Below are positions 1 through 11,179 of a DNA stretch of 64,000 bases, one piece after another (the stretch's first letter is position 1; each line of letters starts with the position of its first letter). The stretch comes from Cycloclasticus sp. Lineage in GTDB: Bacteria > Pseudomonadota > Gammaproteobacteria > Methylococcales > Cycloclasticaceae. Both the position numbers and the translations under genes were made by a program. The stretch spans positions 62,001-126,000 of the forward strand of contig PADC01000011.1 of assembly GCA_002700385.1 (NCBI GenBank). The letters run 5' to 3'. The notes beneath the pieces were generated by a model that did no database searches, was not told the DNA's origin, and saw only the letters and a program-made list of their open reading frames with translations.

Positions 1-38
1 GCCCGACTTGTTTTCTCATCTCAAGAGCCTGTGACCTG

Positions 39-44
39 TATAAT
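39..44 (+). promoter_or_regulatory. Possible -10 element upstream of the CvfB-like gene
   Basis: A perfect TATAAT hexamer lies at 39-44, about 30 nt ahead of the ATG at 76, with an AGGAA ribosome-binding site between. No convincing -35 is seen at the right spacing, and the window starts too close upstream to judge activator sites. Confidence 0.35.
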
Positions 45-75
45 TCTTACCCACACCGCACATTAGGAACATATC

Positions 76-918
76 ATGGTTACGTTGGGTAAAACACATC
101 AACTGGAAGTGATCAAGTCACTCGACTTTGGCTTTTATTTAGATGCCAAAGAACTGGGTGAAATACTACTTCCAAACAAACAAGCCCCTAAAGATCTGGC
201 TGTAGGCTCACTCATTTATGTTTTTGTTTACCTTGATTCAGAAGACCGCCCCATTGCTACAACAAAAAAGCCAAAAGCCGAGGTCGGCGAATTTGCGTAC
301 CTAAAAACGGTGGCCCGAACACATGTTGGCGCTTTTTTAGACTGGGGGTTAGAAAAAGATATTCTCGTACCATTTGCTGAGCAGCATCGCCCGATGGAGG
401 TGGGAAAATCTTATTTGGTCTACCTGTACCTCGATAAGAATGATGGTCGCCTTGTCGCTTCATCAAAAATCGACAAATTTCTCGATGATGAAAAGCCGCA
501 CGATTTCAAGCCTCATCAAAAAGTGGACTTAATAATCGCCAACAGTACTGACCTGGGCTACAAAGCCATTATCAATAACAGCCATTGGGGCTTATTGTAT
601 AAAACTGAGGTGTTCCAAAAACTCAGCTTTGGGCAATCAAAAAAAGGCTTTATTAAGCATATTCGCCCCGATGGTAAAATAGACCTTAGCCTTCAGGGAG
701 GGCAAGAAACGCGTGATAAATACAGCAAAATTATCCTGAACTATTTAGACAAAAATCATGGCTTTGCGCCCCTTCATGACAAATCAGACCCTGATCTCAT
801 CGCAGATACATTTGGCATGAGCAAAGGCGCCTTTAAAAAAGCCATTGGTGCTTTATATAAGCAACGAATCATTACCATTTCCAAAGACGGCATCCGTCTT
901 GTGACACAAGACTCCTAA
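76..918 (+). CDS. CvfB/YitL-like S1-domain RNA-binding protein
   Basis: A 280-residue cytosolic protein of the CvfB family, whose members carry several S1-type OB folds followed by a winged helix and bind RNA; in Gram-positives the family affects virulence gene expression. The fold repeats can be followed here: an S1-like unit at about residues 8-65 (LDFGFYLDA), a second at 72-130 (THVGAFLDWGLEKDILVP), a third at 145-212, and a C-terminal helix-rich part (LIADTFGMSKGAFKKAIGALYKQ, residues about 242-264) that looks like the winged helix. Length is normal for the family. It starts 31 nt after a TATAAT box and is followed after 23 nt by a small gene on the same strand. Its role in this organism cannot be told from sequence. 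Confidence 0.85.
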   Translation: MVTLGKTHQLEVIKSLDFGFYLDAKELGEILLPNKQAPKDLAVGSLIYVFVYLDSEDRPIATTKKPKAEVGEFAYLKTVARTHVGAFLDWGLEKDILVPFAEQHRPMEVGKSYLVYLYLDKNDGRLVASSKIDKFLDDEKPHDFKPHQKVDLIIANSTDLGYKAIINNSHWGLLYKTEVFQKLSFGQSKKGFIKHIRPDGKIDLSLQGGQETRDKYSKIILNYLDKNHGFAPLHDKSDPDLIADTFGMSKGAFKKAIGALYKQRIITISKDGIRLVTQDS

Positions 919-941
919 CTTTCATTAACCGCTATAACATC

Positions 942-1166
942 ATGACTCAACGTAAAAAATACAGTTCCCTCACCCTTCAAGAAAAAGACAGTTGGCGTGC
1001 GAATATTCTTCGCCGTGCTAGTGCAAAAAAAACCATTGTCTCAAAAACGCTAGGTGGTTTTAAAACAGAAGCCGAAGCAACTGCGTGGGCAGAAAATGAA
1101 CTGAGTTTATTTACGACACTACAAAACGAGCGAAACAAACGCCAATCTCAAAAGCGCGCTGAATAG
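942..1166 (+). CDS. Small basic conserved hypothetical protein (DUF3622-like)
   Basis: A 74-residue, highly charged protein with no signal peptide or membrane segment. The core GFKTEAEATAWAENEL followed by a basic tail (NERNKRQSQKRAE) resembles the short DUF3622 proteins of marine Gammaproteobacteria, from memory of that family and not from a search. It lies between the CvfB-like gene and the FetB-like gene, 23 nt and 30 nt from them, on the same strand, so probably co-transcribed. Function unknown. Confidence 0.6.
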   Translation: MTQRKKYSSLTLQEKDSWRANILRRASAKKTIVSKTLGGFKTEAEATAWAENELSLFTTLQNERNKRQSQKRAE

Positions 1167-1196
1167 TCCAACATAACAACGCGGTAACGGCACTTT

Positions 1197-1925
1197 ATGG
1201 AACAAAGCATACAAAACATTCCTTTACTTAATCTGTCAGTTTCGTTTATTCCCGTAGCGCTCGCTTTATTTGTACTATTTAAGTGGTCGTTAAACTCAAG
1301 CAACGCCCTGTATGCCCTGGCGAGAATGCTGATTCAGCTCCTCCTCGTTGGCTATTTGTTAAGTTTTATTTTTGAATCGAATCATTCGGCCATGGTTATT
1401 GGTGTTTTGGCCATTATGGTGTTTGCTTCCAGCTGGATTGCACTTGGCACCCTGCCCACTAAACGCCGAACGTTATATCGGCATGCCTTACTCTCCATCT
1501 CAGCAGGCGGTGGATTTACCCTGCTCATTATTACCCAAGGCGTATTAACACTAGACCCTTGGTACTCGCCGCCATTAATCATTCCATTAGCCGGTATGGT
1601 TTTCGCCAATTCCATGAACAGTGTCAGCCTTGCTGCAGAAAGAATGTCTGCCGAAATACAGCGACAAGTGCGCTATATTGATGCGCGCCATATTGCCCTA
1701 CAGGCCTCTCTAATACCCATCATCAATTCTATGTTTGCCGTTGGGCTGGTCTCCTTACCCGGCATGATGACGGGACAAATTTTGTCGGGTGTTTCTCCGC
1801 TCATCGCCGTTCGCTATCAAATCATGGTGATGTGCATGATCTTCGCTTCATCCGTCCTATCCGCCGCCTTTTTTCTTCTCTTAGCCAAACCGATCTTCAC
1901 TGATATGGAAACAGAACAAAATTAA
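1197..1925 (+). CDS. FetB-like (UPF0014) ABC transporter permease
   Basis: A 242-residue inner-membrane protein with about seven hydrophobic segments, of the UPF0014 family. E. coli FetB (YbbM) of this family works with the ATPase FetA (YbbL) in iron export under oxidative stress. Family hallmarks are the cytoplasmic stretch GMVFANSMNSVSLAAERM (about residues 132-149) and the late PGMMTGQILSGVSPL segment. The ATPase partner is not next to it in this window, unlike the usual fetAB pair, so it must be encoded elsewhere or be missing. It is followed 5 nt later by arfB, suggesting co-transcription. Family assignment is firm; the substrate is inferred. Confidence 0.8.
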   Translation: MEQSIQNIPLLNLSVSFIPVALALFVLFKWSLNSSNALYALARMLIQLLLVGYLLSFIFESNHSAMVIGVLAIMVFASSWIALGTLPTKRRTLYRHALLSISAGGGFTLLIITQGVLTLDPWYSPPLIIPLAGMVFANSMNSVSLAAERMSAEIQRQVRYIDARHIALQASLIPIINSMFAVGLVSLPGMMTGQILSGVSPLIAVRYQIMVMCMIFASSVLSAAFFLLLAKPIFTDMETEQN

Positions 1926-1930
1926 GCGAC

Positions 1931-2344
1931 ATGCTCCGTATCAATTCAACTATCAACATTCCCGATGATGACATAGAGCTTACTGCCATTCGTGCCCAAG
2001 GCGCAGGCGGGCAAAATGTAAACAAAGTGTCATCCGCTATTCATTTACGTTTTGATGTTAGCGCCTCGTCACTGCCTGATTTTATTAAGCGACGCTTATT
2101 GCATCGAAAAGATCAACGCCTCAATAAAGAAGGCGTTATTATCATTAAGGCTCAGCAGTACCGCACGCAAGAAAAAAACCGTGCCGATGCCTTGAATCGC
2201 CTAAGCGCTATTATTAAGAGCGCAACTATCGTACAAAAACCACGTCGCGCTACCAAACCCAGCAAGAACGCCAAGAAAAAAAGAATGGACAGCAAAACAC
2301 AGCGTGGCAAACTAAAACAACTACGCAATAAAAACTTCGACTAA
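1931..2344 (+). CDS. arfB: Alternative ribosome-rescue factor / peptidyl-tRNA hydrolase ArfB
   Basis: ArfB (YaeJ) enters stalled ribosomes lacking a stop codon and hydrolyses the peptidyl-tRNA. The release-factor GGQ motif is plain ([20 protein letters not shown], residues about 22-41), and the C-terminal 35 residues are very rich in Lys and Arg, as needed to insert into the empty mRNA channel. The 137-residue length matches E. coli YaeJ (140). The gene begins 5 nt after the FetB-like gene and is followed 11 nt later by the yjdM-like gene, all on the plus strand. Confidence 0.92.
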   Translation: MLRINSTINIPDDDIELTAIRAQGAGGQNVNKVSSAIHLRFDVSASSLPDFIKRRLLHRKDQRLNKEGVIIIKAQQYRTQEKNRADALNRLSAIIKSATIVQKPRRATKPSKNAKKKRMDSKTQRGKLKQLRNKNFD

Positions 2345-2355
2345 CAGGACAACAA

Positions 2356-2694
2356 ATGAGCGCCTTACCCAACTGCCCACAATGCCATTCAGAATACACC
2401 TACGAAGATGGCAGCCTATACATTTGCCCTGAATGCGCTCACGAATGGCCCATAAAACCCCATGATGTGGACAATGACGAATTAATCATAAAAGACGCTA
2501 ACGGCAACCGCCTACACGATGGTGATACAGTCAGCGTCATTAAAGACCTGAAAGTAAAAGGCACGTCCACCGTGGTAAAAGTTGGCACCAAAGTTAAAAA
2601 TATTCGCTTGGTGGAAGGCGACCACGACATTGATTGTAAAATTACCGGCATTGGGCCAATGAAACTAAAATCACAGTTTGTCAAAAAAGCCTAA
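2356..2694 (+). CDS. yjdM: YjdM/PhnA-family zinc-ribbon protein
   Basis: A 112-residue protein with an N-terminal zinc ribbon ([13 protein letters not shown] then CPECAHEW, residues about 7-30) followed by the YjdM core ([21 protein letters not shown] and the closing [11 protein letters not shown]). The family was named PhnA for alkylphosphonate utilisation in E. coli, but it lies outside the C-P lyase operon and its function is not settled. A good AGGA ribosome site sits upstream. It is the last gene of the plus-strand run starting at 76. Confidence 0.9.
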   Translation: MSALPNCPQCHSEYTYEDGSLYICPECAHEWPIKPHDVDNDELIIKDANGNRLHDGDTVSVIKDLKVKGTSTVVKVGTKVKNIRLVEGDHDIDCKITGIGPMKLKSQFVKKA

Positions 2695-2975
2695 GGGCAC
2701 TAACGTCAAATAACACTACAACTAACTTAGCTCGGACGACTTGCGTTAACCTTTTCGTTCCTTCTCATGTCCATAAGGGCTTCATACTTCATAATAAAAA
2801 ACCACAATAAGGTAACGTATATATTGTAAGTAACTTACAACGTGCTGAACTCGGTAATTAGACTTTCCCTTGCATCGACTGCGCTATTTCACGCTCCCGT
2901 CTAACAAATATAATCAAGCCGACAAAATAGCAACGACCGTGTGCCATCAATACACTATGCGCAGTTTTTTGCCGA
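2695..2975. other. Intergenic stretch without a recognisable gene
   Basis: About 280 nt between the yjdM-like gene and the decayed effector-binding gene. I see no open frame with protein-like content and no RNA gene. The only clear structure is the 17-bp palindrome at 2824-2840, described separately. Confidence 0.5.
2824..2840. promoter_or_regulatory. Perfect 17-bp palindrome, operator-like
   Basis: TTGTAAGT-A-ACTTACAA is perfectly symmetric around position 2832. Its shape and size (GTAAGTnACTTAC core) are those of operators bound by dimeric one-component repressors of the HxlR and TetR type. A TATATT sequence (2819-2824) touches its left edge and could be a -10 box. The nearest downstream gene is the decayed effector-binding gene. 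No regulator of this type is encoded in the window. The regulator assignment is inference. Confidence 0.45.
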
Positions 2976-3428
2976 GTGCTGTTATGTAACAGGGAAAATC
3001 AGAGATGCACTTGCCAATTTGATGAGAAAACGATCATCGTTATTGACGTCCATATGAAGAATTCTGATGAAATGCGACCACAAAAATTGGTAGATTATGG
3101 GAAAGTTTTATCAAGAGATTACCCCAACCCTCCAAGAAGGTACGACAGTATTTGGTGTTGACTACAACTACGAATCGGATGCTTCAGGAGAATTTTCAAT
3201 CATGGCAGGATCAGACAACGTAACAAAATCAAAACACACCCGTTTGGAACATGTCAAAATACCAATTGGAAAATTTCTCGTCTTTAAAGAAACCAGTGAC
3301 ATGCCTCCGGTAGTTAAGTACACTCGGTCTAGAATCTGGGATTAATTTTCCGCCGATACCAAAGAGCGTACACAACAGATTTTAAACTTTACAAAAGTCT
3401 AAATAAAATTGAGATTGCAGTCAGCTAG
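2976..3428 (+). pseudogene. Decayed GyrI-like / AraC effector-binding domain protein
   Basis: Successive pieces of one effector-binding (GyrI-like) domain can be read in three frames. The first piece is KNSDEMRPQ, ending near 3083 (frame of 2976). The second is KIGRLWES at 3083-3106 in another frame. The third is FYQEITPTLQEG through NYESDASGEFSIMAGSD to RIWD (frame of 3097), ending at a TAA (3343-3345) where the family normally has Tyr, as in IWDYF. FSADTKER then continues past the stop, and a further shift near 3366 gives AYTTDFKLYKSLNKIEIAVS, ending at TAG 3426-3428. That order matches the family's usual C-terminus. The count is three frame changes and one nonsense codon. The N-terminal limit is uncertain. 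Intact members bind small ligands and stand alone or behind AraC-type DNA-binding domains. Confidence 0.75.
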
Positions 3429-3542
3429 TTACATAACAACCGCACCGAGCCAATCTAAAAAATGCTTCACTTTTTTCAGTCAGCTGATGTGAAGCGTAAA
3501 ATTTAACTGACCCTTAAACTAAACCACTAAGAGGATAAAAAA

Positions 3543-4013
3543 ATGACTGATATTGATATAGGCATTAATGCTGAAAATAGAGTAATGATTGCTGAAGGCC
3601 TTAAACGCCTTTTAGCCGATTCATATACTTTATATTTGCAAACACATAATTTTCATTGGAATGTAAGTGGTCCCCAATTCCGCGAACTACATTTAATGTT
3701 TGAAGAACATTACACTGAACTGGCCATCGCAGTTGATGATATTGCGGAACGTATTCGCACTCTAGATGTGGCAGCTCCTGGAACCTACAAAGAATTTTCA
3801 AGGCTTAGTTCTATTGATGAAATTGAAGGCGTTCCGAGCTCAGAAAAAATGGTTGATTTATTGACAAAAGGACATGAGCAAGTAGTCAAAACCTCTAGAG
3901 AAGTATTGAAACTCGCACAGTCGGCGGATGACGAGTCTACAGCGGCTTTGGTCTCTGACCGTATGCGCATACATGAAAAAACATCATGGATGCTGAGAGC
4001 GACTAGAAAATAA
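3543..4013 (+). CDS. dps: Dps family DNA-protecting ferritin
   Basis: Dps forms a 12-subunit cage that oxidises and stores iron using H2O2 and shields DNA in starved or oxidatively stressed cells. The ferroxidase signature is clear: [20 protein letters not shown] (residues about 36-55) followed by [12 protein letters not shown], which together supply the His, Asp and Glu ligands formed across the dimer interface. The closing [10 protein letters not shown] is also typical. At 156 residues it is full length. The N-terminal tail is short and acidic and lacks the Lys-rich tail used by E. coli Dps for direct DNA binding. An AGAGGA ribosome site lies upstream. katG follows 276 nt later on the same strand, so two peroxide-defence genes sit together. 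Confidence 0.92.
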   Translation: MTDIDIGINAENRVMIAEGLKRLLADSYTLYLQTHNFHWNVSGPQFRELHLMFEEHYTELAIAVDDIAERIRTLDVAAPGTYKEFSRLSSIDEIEGVPSSEKMVDLLTKGHEQVVKTSREVLKLAQSADDESTAALVSDRMRIHEKTSWMLRATRK

Positions 4014-4058
4014 ATTGCCGCTCCAGGCCTTAACCAAGCAATCGCGGATTAACATCCA

Positions 4059-4094
4059 CCTTGTTTAGCTACACTACCGCGCAATTAAACAAGG
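4059..4094. repeat. Inverted repeat with 9-bp perfect arms
   Basis: CCTTGTTTA (4059-4067) and TAAACAAGG (4086-4094) are perfect reverse complements separated by 18 nt, in the gap between dps and katG. There is no T-run after the right arm, so it is a weak candidate for a terminator and could equally be a protein-binding site. Confidence 0.3.
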
Positions 4095-4181
4095 CATATG
4101 AAGCGGGATGACCTTAAAGGAACGAGATCCTTGCTAGAGCTATCGCTTCAAAAGCTAACTGCTTATCCGCCATTGCCGTTA

Positions 4182-4190
4182 TGCCATAAT
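4182..4190 (+). promoter_or_regulatory. Possible extended -10 promoter of katG
   Basis: TGCCATAAT at 4182-4190 matches an extended -10 (TGn plus a five-of-six TATAAT), about 100 nt before the katG start, with no good -35. Activator-dependent peroxide promoters often look like this, but no OxyR site could be confirmed by eye. Confidence 0.3.
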
Positions 4191-4277
4191 AAAAGGGAAC
4201 GCTTTAATTTCCCAAATTCAGAGTGCTTTTTAAATCTGCATTAAAAACGATTACGATGATAAAACAATCAACGTTAA

Positions 4278-6446
<2,169 letters not shown>

Positions 6447-6455
6447 CAATCGATA

Positions 6456-6492
6456 AAAACCTCCACACCAAGAGTATATGGTGTGGGGTTTT
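6456..6492 (+). terminator. Rho-independent terminator after katG
   Basis: Stem CCTCCACACCA / TGGTGTGGGG with an 8-nt loop, flanked by AAAA on the left and TTTT on the right, begins about 10 nt after the katG stop. The A-tract and T-tract make it usable on either strand, but only katG needs it here. Confidence 0.85.
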
Positions 6493-6512
6493 CTGAACTA
6501 AAATACACAAGC

Positions 6513-6557
6513 AACAACAAAGCTTACGCTCCATTGCCGCCGGTAAGCTTTGTTGTT
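6513..6557. repeat. Perfect 15-bp inverted repeat
   Basis: AACAACAAAGCTTAC (6513-6527) and GTAAGCTTTGTTGTT (6543-6557) are exact reverse complements with a 15-nt loop. It sits after the katG terminator and just before the truncated nitrobindin-like gene. No U-run follows. The right edge reads GTTAGAT, which resembles an integron attC R' box, but there is no matching left box. Its function is unknown. Confidence 0.6.
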
Positions 6558-6606
6558 AGATCGGAAAAAGTCCCATTAAACTATTTATAGAGGATGAAGT
6601 AATTCA

Positions 6607-7031
6607 ATAAGTACGATAACCAATAACGATGATCCTTTAGCTCAATTGCTTGGAGAAACAGGGAGGTCTGCTTGCTGGCCGGTGGAAAGCTTCAAAAAAA
6701 TAATGGTGAAAGTATTTTTAATGTAGAGGCCAAAACGGGCAGCCAAACATTTGGCATTGCGCAGTCACCTTTCATGCTGGACAAAGCTAAAACAAAAGCC
6801 TTTAAAATGAACCTATCCGTTAAAGGTGATGAGTTAAGCTATCATGAGGTCACTTCGTTGCCTGTTTATGGAAAAGATTTCGAGCATACTGATCAAAGCA
6901 CTTTATCGTGTGACATACGAGCAGGAGTAAAAAAGTTAACGAAGGCGTCCAGTGACTGTAAAAACTTTATTACGGTAACGACGGCAGGCATTAGATTTTT
7001 AAACAACATTTTCGGAGGCAAGAGTGACTGA
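6607..7031 (+). pseudogene. Internally deleted nitrobindin-like (FABP-type) haem-binding protein
   Basis: The open C-terminal part (6672-7031) matches the second half of the ~160-residue nitrobindin-like beta-barrel family: FNVEAKTGSQTFGIAQSPFM, then KAFKMNLSVKGDELSYHEV, then FEHTDQSTLSCD. The first half is missing. A stretch in another frame at 6607-6665 (ATA AGT ACG ... NNDDPLAQLLGETG) looks like the original N-terminus with its ATG changed to ATA, so the middle appears to have been deleted together with a frame change. A GGGAGG motif happens to precede a TTG at 6672, so a truncated product is not excluded. The stop overlaps the GTG start of the ACR3 gene. Confidence 0.55.
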
Positions 7032-8106
7032 ACTACCTGAAAAGAACCTATCGATTTTTGAGCGCTATTTAAGTGTTTGGGTTGTGCTTTGCATCGGTGG
7101 TGGAATTTTTCTAGGTAAAATTGCACCCAGTGTGGCGACAACGCTTAATGACTTTTCTTTTTATCAAGTCTCCATCCCCATTGCGGTGTGCTTATTCTTC
7201 ATGATGTACCCCATTATGGTAAAAATAGACTTTGCACAGGTGCTTAAATCGGCAAAGACCCCTAAGCCCGTGATGTTGACTTTGTTTATCAATTGGGGAA
7301 TTAAGCCCTTTAGTATGTTCGCCATCTCTTACTTATTCTTGGGGCATCTATTCAAAGATCTGTTACCGGGCACAGAGATACTGGCAAACGGTGAAGAGGT
7401 GGAATTGTGGCGCAGTTATATTGCGGGAACAATTTTGCTTGGTATTGCCCCTTGTACCGCGATGGTTTTAATGTGGGGACACTTATCTAAAGGAAACGAT
7501 GGCTTGACGTTGGTGATGGTTGCTATCAATTCACTTATGATGTTGTTTCTCTATGGCCCCTTGGGCGGGCTATTACTCAATGTAAACGCCATGCCCGTCC
7601 CTTGGGAAACGATGCTTCTTTCGGTTTCTGTTTATGTTGCGCTCCCCTTGGTTGCGGGGTATTTTTCAAGAAAATGGATCATTCAATCTAAGGGCATGAA
7701 TTGGTTTAACGACACGTTCTTGCATTGGCTAACGCCGGTGAGTATTTCTGCGCTCTTAGTGACCTTAATCCTGCTATTTTCTTTCAAAGGTGAGGTTATT
7801 GTGTCGAACCCCTTAACCATTTTGTGGATAGCCATTCCTTTATTAATACAAACCGTCGCTCTCTTTTCCTTAGGGTACTTTGTGTTGTCCAAGTGGTTTA
7901 AACTTCCGTACCAAGATGCTGCACCCGTCTCGCTGATTGGCGCTTCTAATCATTTTGAGGTCGCCATTGCTACGGCGATTATTCTTTTTGGCCTGTCTTC
8001 TGGGGCAGCATTGGCAACAGTTGTGGGGGTTTTAATCGAAGTGCCCCTGATGCTGATGCTGGTAGCTGTATGCAAAAAGACGTCTAATACCTTTGACAAA
8101 AAATAA
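7024..8106 (+). CDS. ACR3-family arsenite efflux permease
   Basis: An inner-membrane carrier that exports arsenite (and in some members antimonite), using the proton motive force or an ATPase partner. The 360-residue protein has about ten membrane segments and the family's conserved cysteine motif [13 protein letters not shown] (about residues 142-154), plus the second half-repeat motif [17 protein letters not shown]. The start is GTG at 7024, supported by a GGAGG site at 7014-7018, and overlaps the end of the decayed upstream frame by 8 nt. There is no arsR, arsC or arsH beside it, so this is a lone exporter and its regulation is not visible. Confidence 0.9.
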   Translation: MTELPEKNLSIFERYLSVWVVLCIGGGIFLGKIAPSVATTLNDFSFYQVSIPIAVCLFFMMYPIMVKIDFAQVLKSAKTPKPVMLTLFINWGIKPFSMFAISYLFLGHLFKDLLPGTEILANGEEVELWRSYIAGTILLGIAPCTAMVLMWGHLSKGNDGLTLVMVAINSLMMLFLYGPLGGLLLNVNAMPVPWETMLLSVSVYVALPLVAGYFSRKWIIQSKGMNWFNDTFLHWLTPVSISALLVTLILLFSFKGEVIVSNPLTILWIAIPLLIQTVALFSLGYFVLSKWFKLPYQDAAPVSLIGASNHFEVAIATAIILFGLSSGAALATVVGVLIEVPLMLMLVAVCKKTSNTFDKK

Positions 8107-8199
8107 ACCTAGCGCCTAACAAAAATATAAGCGACGAGTGTCTGTTTATAGTATAGGTGTTCAGCTCTTCGTATTGCTTTCTCGACAGGCCAACGAAGC

Positions 8200-9195
8200 C
8201 TAAAAAGTAGTGCCAAACTGCTCTGTATATTCTGCTTTTATTTCTTCCAGCGTTACCGAGTGGTTTTGTGTGCCGGCATGAGCTATTTTTATCGCCCCCA
8301 TCAAGCCGGCAATACGGCCTGTGACGTCCCAATCTAAATCGTTCAAAAGCCCGTATAACAAACCGCCACGGTAAGCATCACCGCAGCCCGTTGGATCAAT
8401 AATGGCTTTCGGTGTAGCCGGTGGAATATCAACACGTTTGTCTTTTGTGTAAATCAGGGAACCTTCAGCGCCTTTGGTGATAATAAGCGCCTCGACCTGC
8501 TCGGCTATTTCGTGAGGAGACAAACCGGTTGTTTCTTGTAACATGGCCGCTTCATAATCATTCAACGTTATCCACGTTGCTTGCTGGATGAATGTTTTTA
8601 ACTCATCGGCATCAAACATCGGCATGCCTTGGCCGGGGTCAAAAATAAAGGGAATGCCGGCCTCCACAAATTGTTCGGCGTGCTCGATCATGCCCTTTTT
8701 TCCATCTGGGGAAACAATGCCTACTTTAATATCGGCATCATAAGGCACACGGTTTAATTCTGAACGGCTCATTGTACCGGGGTGAAAAGCAGTGATCTGG
8801 TTATCGTCCATATCGGTTGTGATATAGGCTTGGCCAGTGAAGTCATCATCCAGTACAGTCAAATAGTCACGGCTGACACCTTTTTGATCCATCCAATCAG
8901 CGTACGGGCCAAAATCTTTACCCACCGTTGCCATCGGCAAGGCTTTTTCACCTAATAAGTGAAGATTGTAAGCAATATTACCGGCACATCCACCAAACTC
9001 TCGTCGTAACTGTGGCACCAGAAACGACACATTTAACATGTGGACTTTATCCGGCAAGATGTGGTTTTTAAATTTATCATGGAAAACCATGATGGTATCA
9101 AATGCCATAGAACCGCAAATTAAAGCTGAATTAGACGGATTGCCTTTTCCATCCGTCTCAATGGAACTTATGCCCTGCGGGTGAAGTGCACTCAT
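8200..9195 (-). CDS. PfkB-family sugar/nucleoside kinase (adenosine kinase-like)
   Basis: A ribokinase-fold kinase. The N-terminal motif is [16 protein letters not shown] and the C-terminal signature [18 protein letters not shown] carries the catalytic Asp and the anion hole. Family members phosphorylate adenosine, ribose, fructose and similar hydroxyls; this subgroup is usually annotated as adenosine or carbohydrate kinase, and the substrate is not settled by sequence. The ATG at 9195 overlaps the gcvPB stop by 4 nt (ATGA), so translation is coupled. A longer reading to 9222 would cut into gcvPB and is less likely. It is the last gene of the glycine-cleavage operon. An adenosine kinase there could help methyl-cycle recycling, but that is inference. 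Confidence 0.85.
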   Translation of the reverse strand: MSALHPQGISSIETDGKGNPSNSALICGSMAFDTIMVFHDKFKNHILPDKVHMLNVSFLVPQLRREFGGCAGNIAYNLHLLGEKALPMATVGKDFGPYADWMDQKGVSRDYLTVLDDDFTGQAYITTDMDDNQITAFHPGTMSRSELNRVPYDADIKVGIVSPDGKKGMIEHAEQFVEAGIPFIFDPGQGMPMFDADELKTFIQQATWITLNDYEAAMLQETTGLSPHEIAEQVEALIITKGAEGSLIYTKDKRVDIPPATPKAIIDPTGCGDAYRGGLLYGLLNDLDWDVTGRIAGLMGAIKIAHAGTQNHSVTLEEIKAEYTEQFGTTF

Positions 9196-10655
9196 GCCTT
9201 TAACGCCTCCGTCTTTTTCCAAACGACATCCAGCTGCTTCACGGCTTTTACATCATCCAAGCGCCTAACTGGTAAGGTGTAGGGTGCTTGCCTCAAAAGC
9301 GCTGAATCCTCTTTTGCTTCTAATAAAATTTTTGCCATGGTATCAACAAATTCGTCGAGTGTTTCTTTAGCCTCTGTTTCTGTTGGCTCAATCAATAAAC
9401 ACTCTGGAATAAGCAAGGGGAAATAAGTGGTTGGTGCATGGAAATCATAATCCAACAAACGCTTAGCGATATCCATGGCCGTCACATTCAGTTCTTTTGC
9501 TTGCTTTTTAAGTGTCAGAATAAACTCATGGGTTGCCCGTCTGTCTGGGTAGGCTGCTTCATAGCCCACATCCATCAGTTTTTTCAATAAGTAGTTAGCG
9601 TTTAACGTTGCAAACTCAGCGACTCGTGCCATCCCTTCACGGCCAAGCATTTTTGCATAAATATAAGCACGCAATAAGACCCCTGCATTGCCCGCGAAAG
9701 CAGACAGGCGGCCAATTGTTTGAGGGCAGTCATTTTCATCTAGCAAAACAAACTGTTCATCCTTTTTACCCACCATAGGGACAGGTAAATAAGGGCGAAG
9801 CCTTTCACTGACACCGACTGGGCCTGCTCCCGGCCCACCACCGCCATGTGGTGTTGAGAACGTTTTATGTAAATTCATATGAATAACATCAAACCCCATA
9901 TCGCCCGGCCGAACTTTACCTAAAATAGCATTCAAGTTAGCGCCATCGTAATAAAGCAATCCACCCGCTTTATGCACAATGTCGGCAATTTCCTTAATTT
10001 TTCGGTCAAATACGCCTAATGTGCTTGGATTTGTCAGCATAATGCCGGCTGTCTTAGGGCCAACCGATGCTTTAAGTGCGTCAATATCTACGTCGCCATT
10101 TTTTCCAGTAGGAATTTCTCGAACCTGATAACCACACATCACAGCCGAGGCAGGATTAGTGCCGTGGGCCGCGTCAGGCACTAAAATTTCACATCGTTCC
10201 GAGTCGTTGCGATCATCGTGGTAAGCCTTAATCATCGCTACACCGGCAAATTCACCTTGTGCACCGGCTGCTGGCGATAATGAAACGGCTTTCATCCCCG
10301 TCACTTCTTTTAAAATACCTTGAAGCTCATACATACACGCTAAAAAACCCTGCCCATGGAGGCTAGGGCCTAAAGGGTGACGGCCAGTAAATTCAGGCAA
10401 ACTAGCCAAGGTATTACATGCCCGCGGGTTATATTTCATTGTGCATGAACCGAGGGGGTAAAAGTGCGTATCGATAGAGAAATTTTTCTGCGATAAACGG
10501 GTGAAGTGCCTTACAACCTGCATTTCAGATACTTCGGGCAAGTTCGGCTTTGAGGTTCTGAGCGCGTTGCTAGGCAACGATATCAGTTCATCACAGCCTG
10601 TCGGCAACTGGGCTTTAGAAACCCGGCCGACGTGGGATTGTTCAAAAATTAACAT
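9192..10655 (-). CDS. gcvPB: Glycine dehydrogenase (decarboxylating) subunit 2
   Basis: The C-terminal-type half of the PLP-dependent P-protein, which decarboxylates glycine and passes the aminomethyl group to lipoyl-GcvH. The PLP lysine sits in [20 protein letters not shown], with the following glycine-rich loop intact. Length 487 is normal for the two-subunit form found in many bacteria and archaea; E. coli has a single fused GcvP of about 950 residues. No clear ribosome-binding site is seen before the ATG at 10655. It is separated from its partner gcvPA by tpx and overlaps the kinase gene downstream. Confidence 0.95.
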   Translation of the reverse strand: MLIFEQSHVGRVSKAQLPTGCDELISLPSNALRTSKPNLPEVSEMQVVRHFTRLSQKNFSIDTHFYPLGSCTMKYNPRACNTLASLPEFTGRHPLGPSLHGQGFLACMYELQGILKEVTGMKAVSLSPAAGAQGEFAGVAMIKAYHDDRNDSERCEILVPDAAHGTNPASAVMCGYQVREIPTGKNGDVDIDALKASVGPKTAGIMLTNPSTLGVFDRKIKEIADIVHKAGGLLYYDGANLNAILGKVRPGDMGFDVIHMNLHKTFSTPHGGGGPGAGPVGVSERLRPYLPVPMVGKKDEQFVLLDENDCPQTIGRLSAFAGNAGVLLRAYIYAKMLGREGMARVAEFATLNANYLLKKLMDVGYEAAYPDRRATHEFILTLKKQAKELNVTAMDIAKRLLDYDFHAPTTYFPLLIPECLLIEPTETEAKETLDEFVDTMAKILLEAKEDSALLRQAPYTLPVRRLDDVKAVKQLDVVWKKTEALKA

Positions 10656-10667
10656 GAAAAAAGTTTG

Positions 10668-11168
10668 TTAGCTTAGTTTAGCAAAAGCCGCATCATAATC
10701 GGGCTCATCAGCCACTTCTGTGACTAATTCTGAACTGATCACTGTATTATTTTCATCCAATACAATCAGGGCTCTGCCTGTGATGCCATTAAACGGGCCA
10801 TCTTCAATAAACACGCCATAATCTTTTGCAAATTTGCGACCGCGCATCATAGAAAGAGGAATAACATTCTCTAACCCTTCATCACCACAAAAACGGGACA
10901 TTGCAAACGGTAAATCAGCCGACACAATTAACATCACTGTGTTAGGAAACTTGTCCGCATTTTCATTGAATTTCTTTGTTGATAGCTGACAAACAGGCGT
11001 ATCTAAACTCGGTACGATGCTGATCAATTTCTTTTTGCCTTCATAATCAGCCAATGAGACGTCAGCCAAGGTTTGCATTGTTAGCAAAAAGTCGGGTGCT
11101 GTTGTGCCAACAGCGGGTACATCTCCATTCGTATGAAACTCTGTGCCTTTTAAAGTAATAGTTGCCAT
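10668..11168 (-). CDS. tpx: Thiol peroxidase (Tpx-type peroxiredoxin)
   Basis: An atypical 2-Cys peroxiredoxin that reduces H2O2 and lipid hydroperoxides with thioredoxin. The peroxidatic Cys60 lies in PSLDTPVCQLS and the resolving Cys94 in MSRFCGDEGLENV, at the same positions and spacing as in E. coli Tpx. Length 166 is standard. It sits inside the gcv operon between gcvPA (11 nt upstream) and gcvPB (12 nt downstream), an unexpected place that puts it under the glycine riboswitch unless it has its own promoter, which I do not see. Confidence 0.95.
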   Translation of the reverse strand: MATITLKGTEFHTNGDVPAVGTTAPDFLLTMQTLADVSLADYEGKKKLISIVPSLDTPVCQLSTKKFNENADKFPNTVMLIVSADLPFAMSRFCGDEGLENVIPLSMMRGRKFAKDYGVFIEDGPFNGITGRALIVLDENNTVISSELVTEVADEPDYDAAFAKLS

Positions 11169-11179
11169 GGTGTTTCTCC

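Noticed and set aside
2976-3161. Two short overlapping ORFs (2976-3161 and 3097-3345) as separate small genes
   Set aside because: They are consecutive parts of one effector-binding domain in different frames, so they are treated as one pseudogene.
4059-4094. Inverted repeat after dps as a terminator
   Set aside because: It has an 18-nt loop and no T-run on either side, so it was kept only as a weak repeat and not called a terminator.
6513-6557. Inverted repeat as an integron attC site (right end GTTAGAT; nearby effector-binding fossil of a type also found in cassettes)
   Set aside because: The left RYYYAAC box is missing, the arms are perfectly symmetric without the extruded bases of attC, and no integrase or cassette array is visible.
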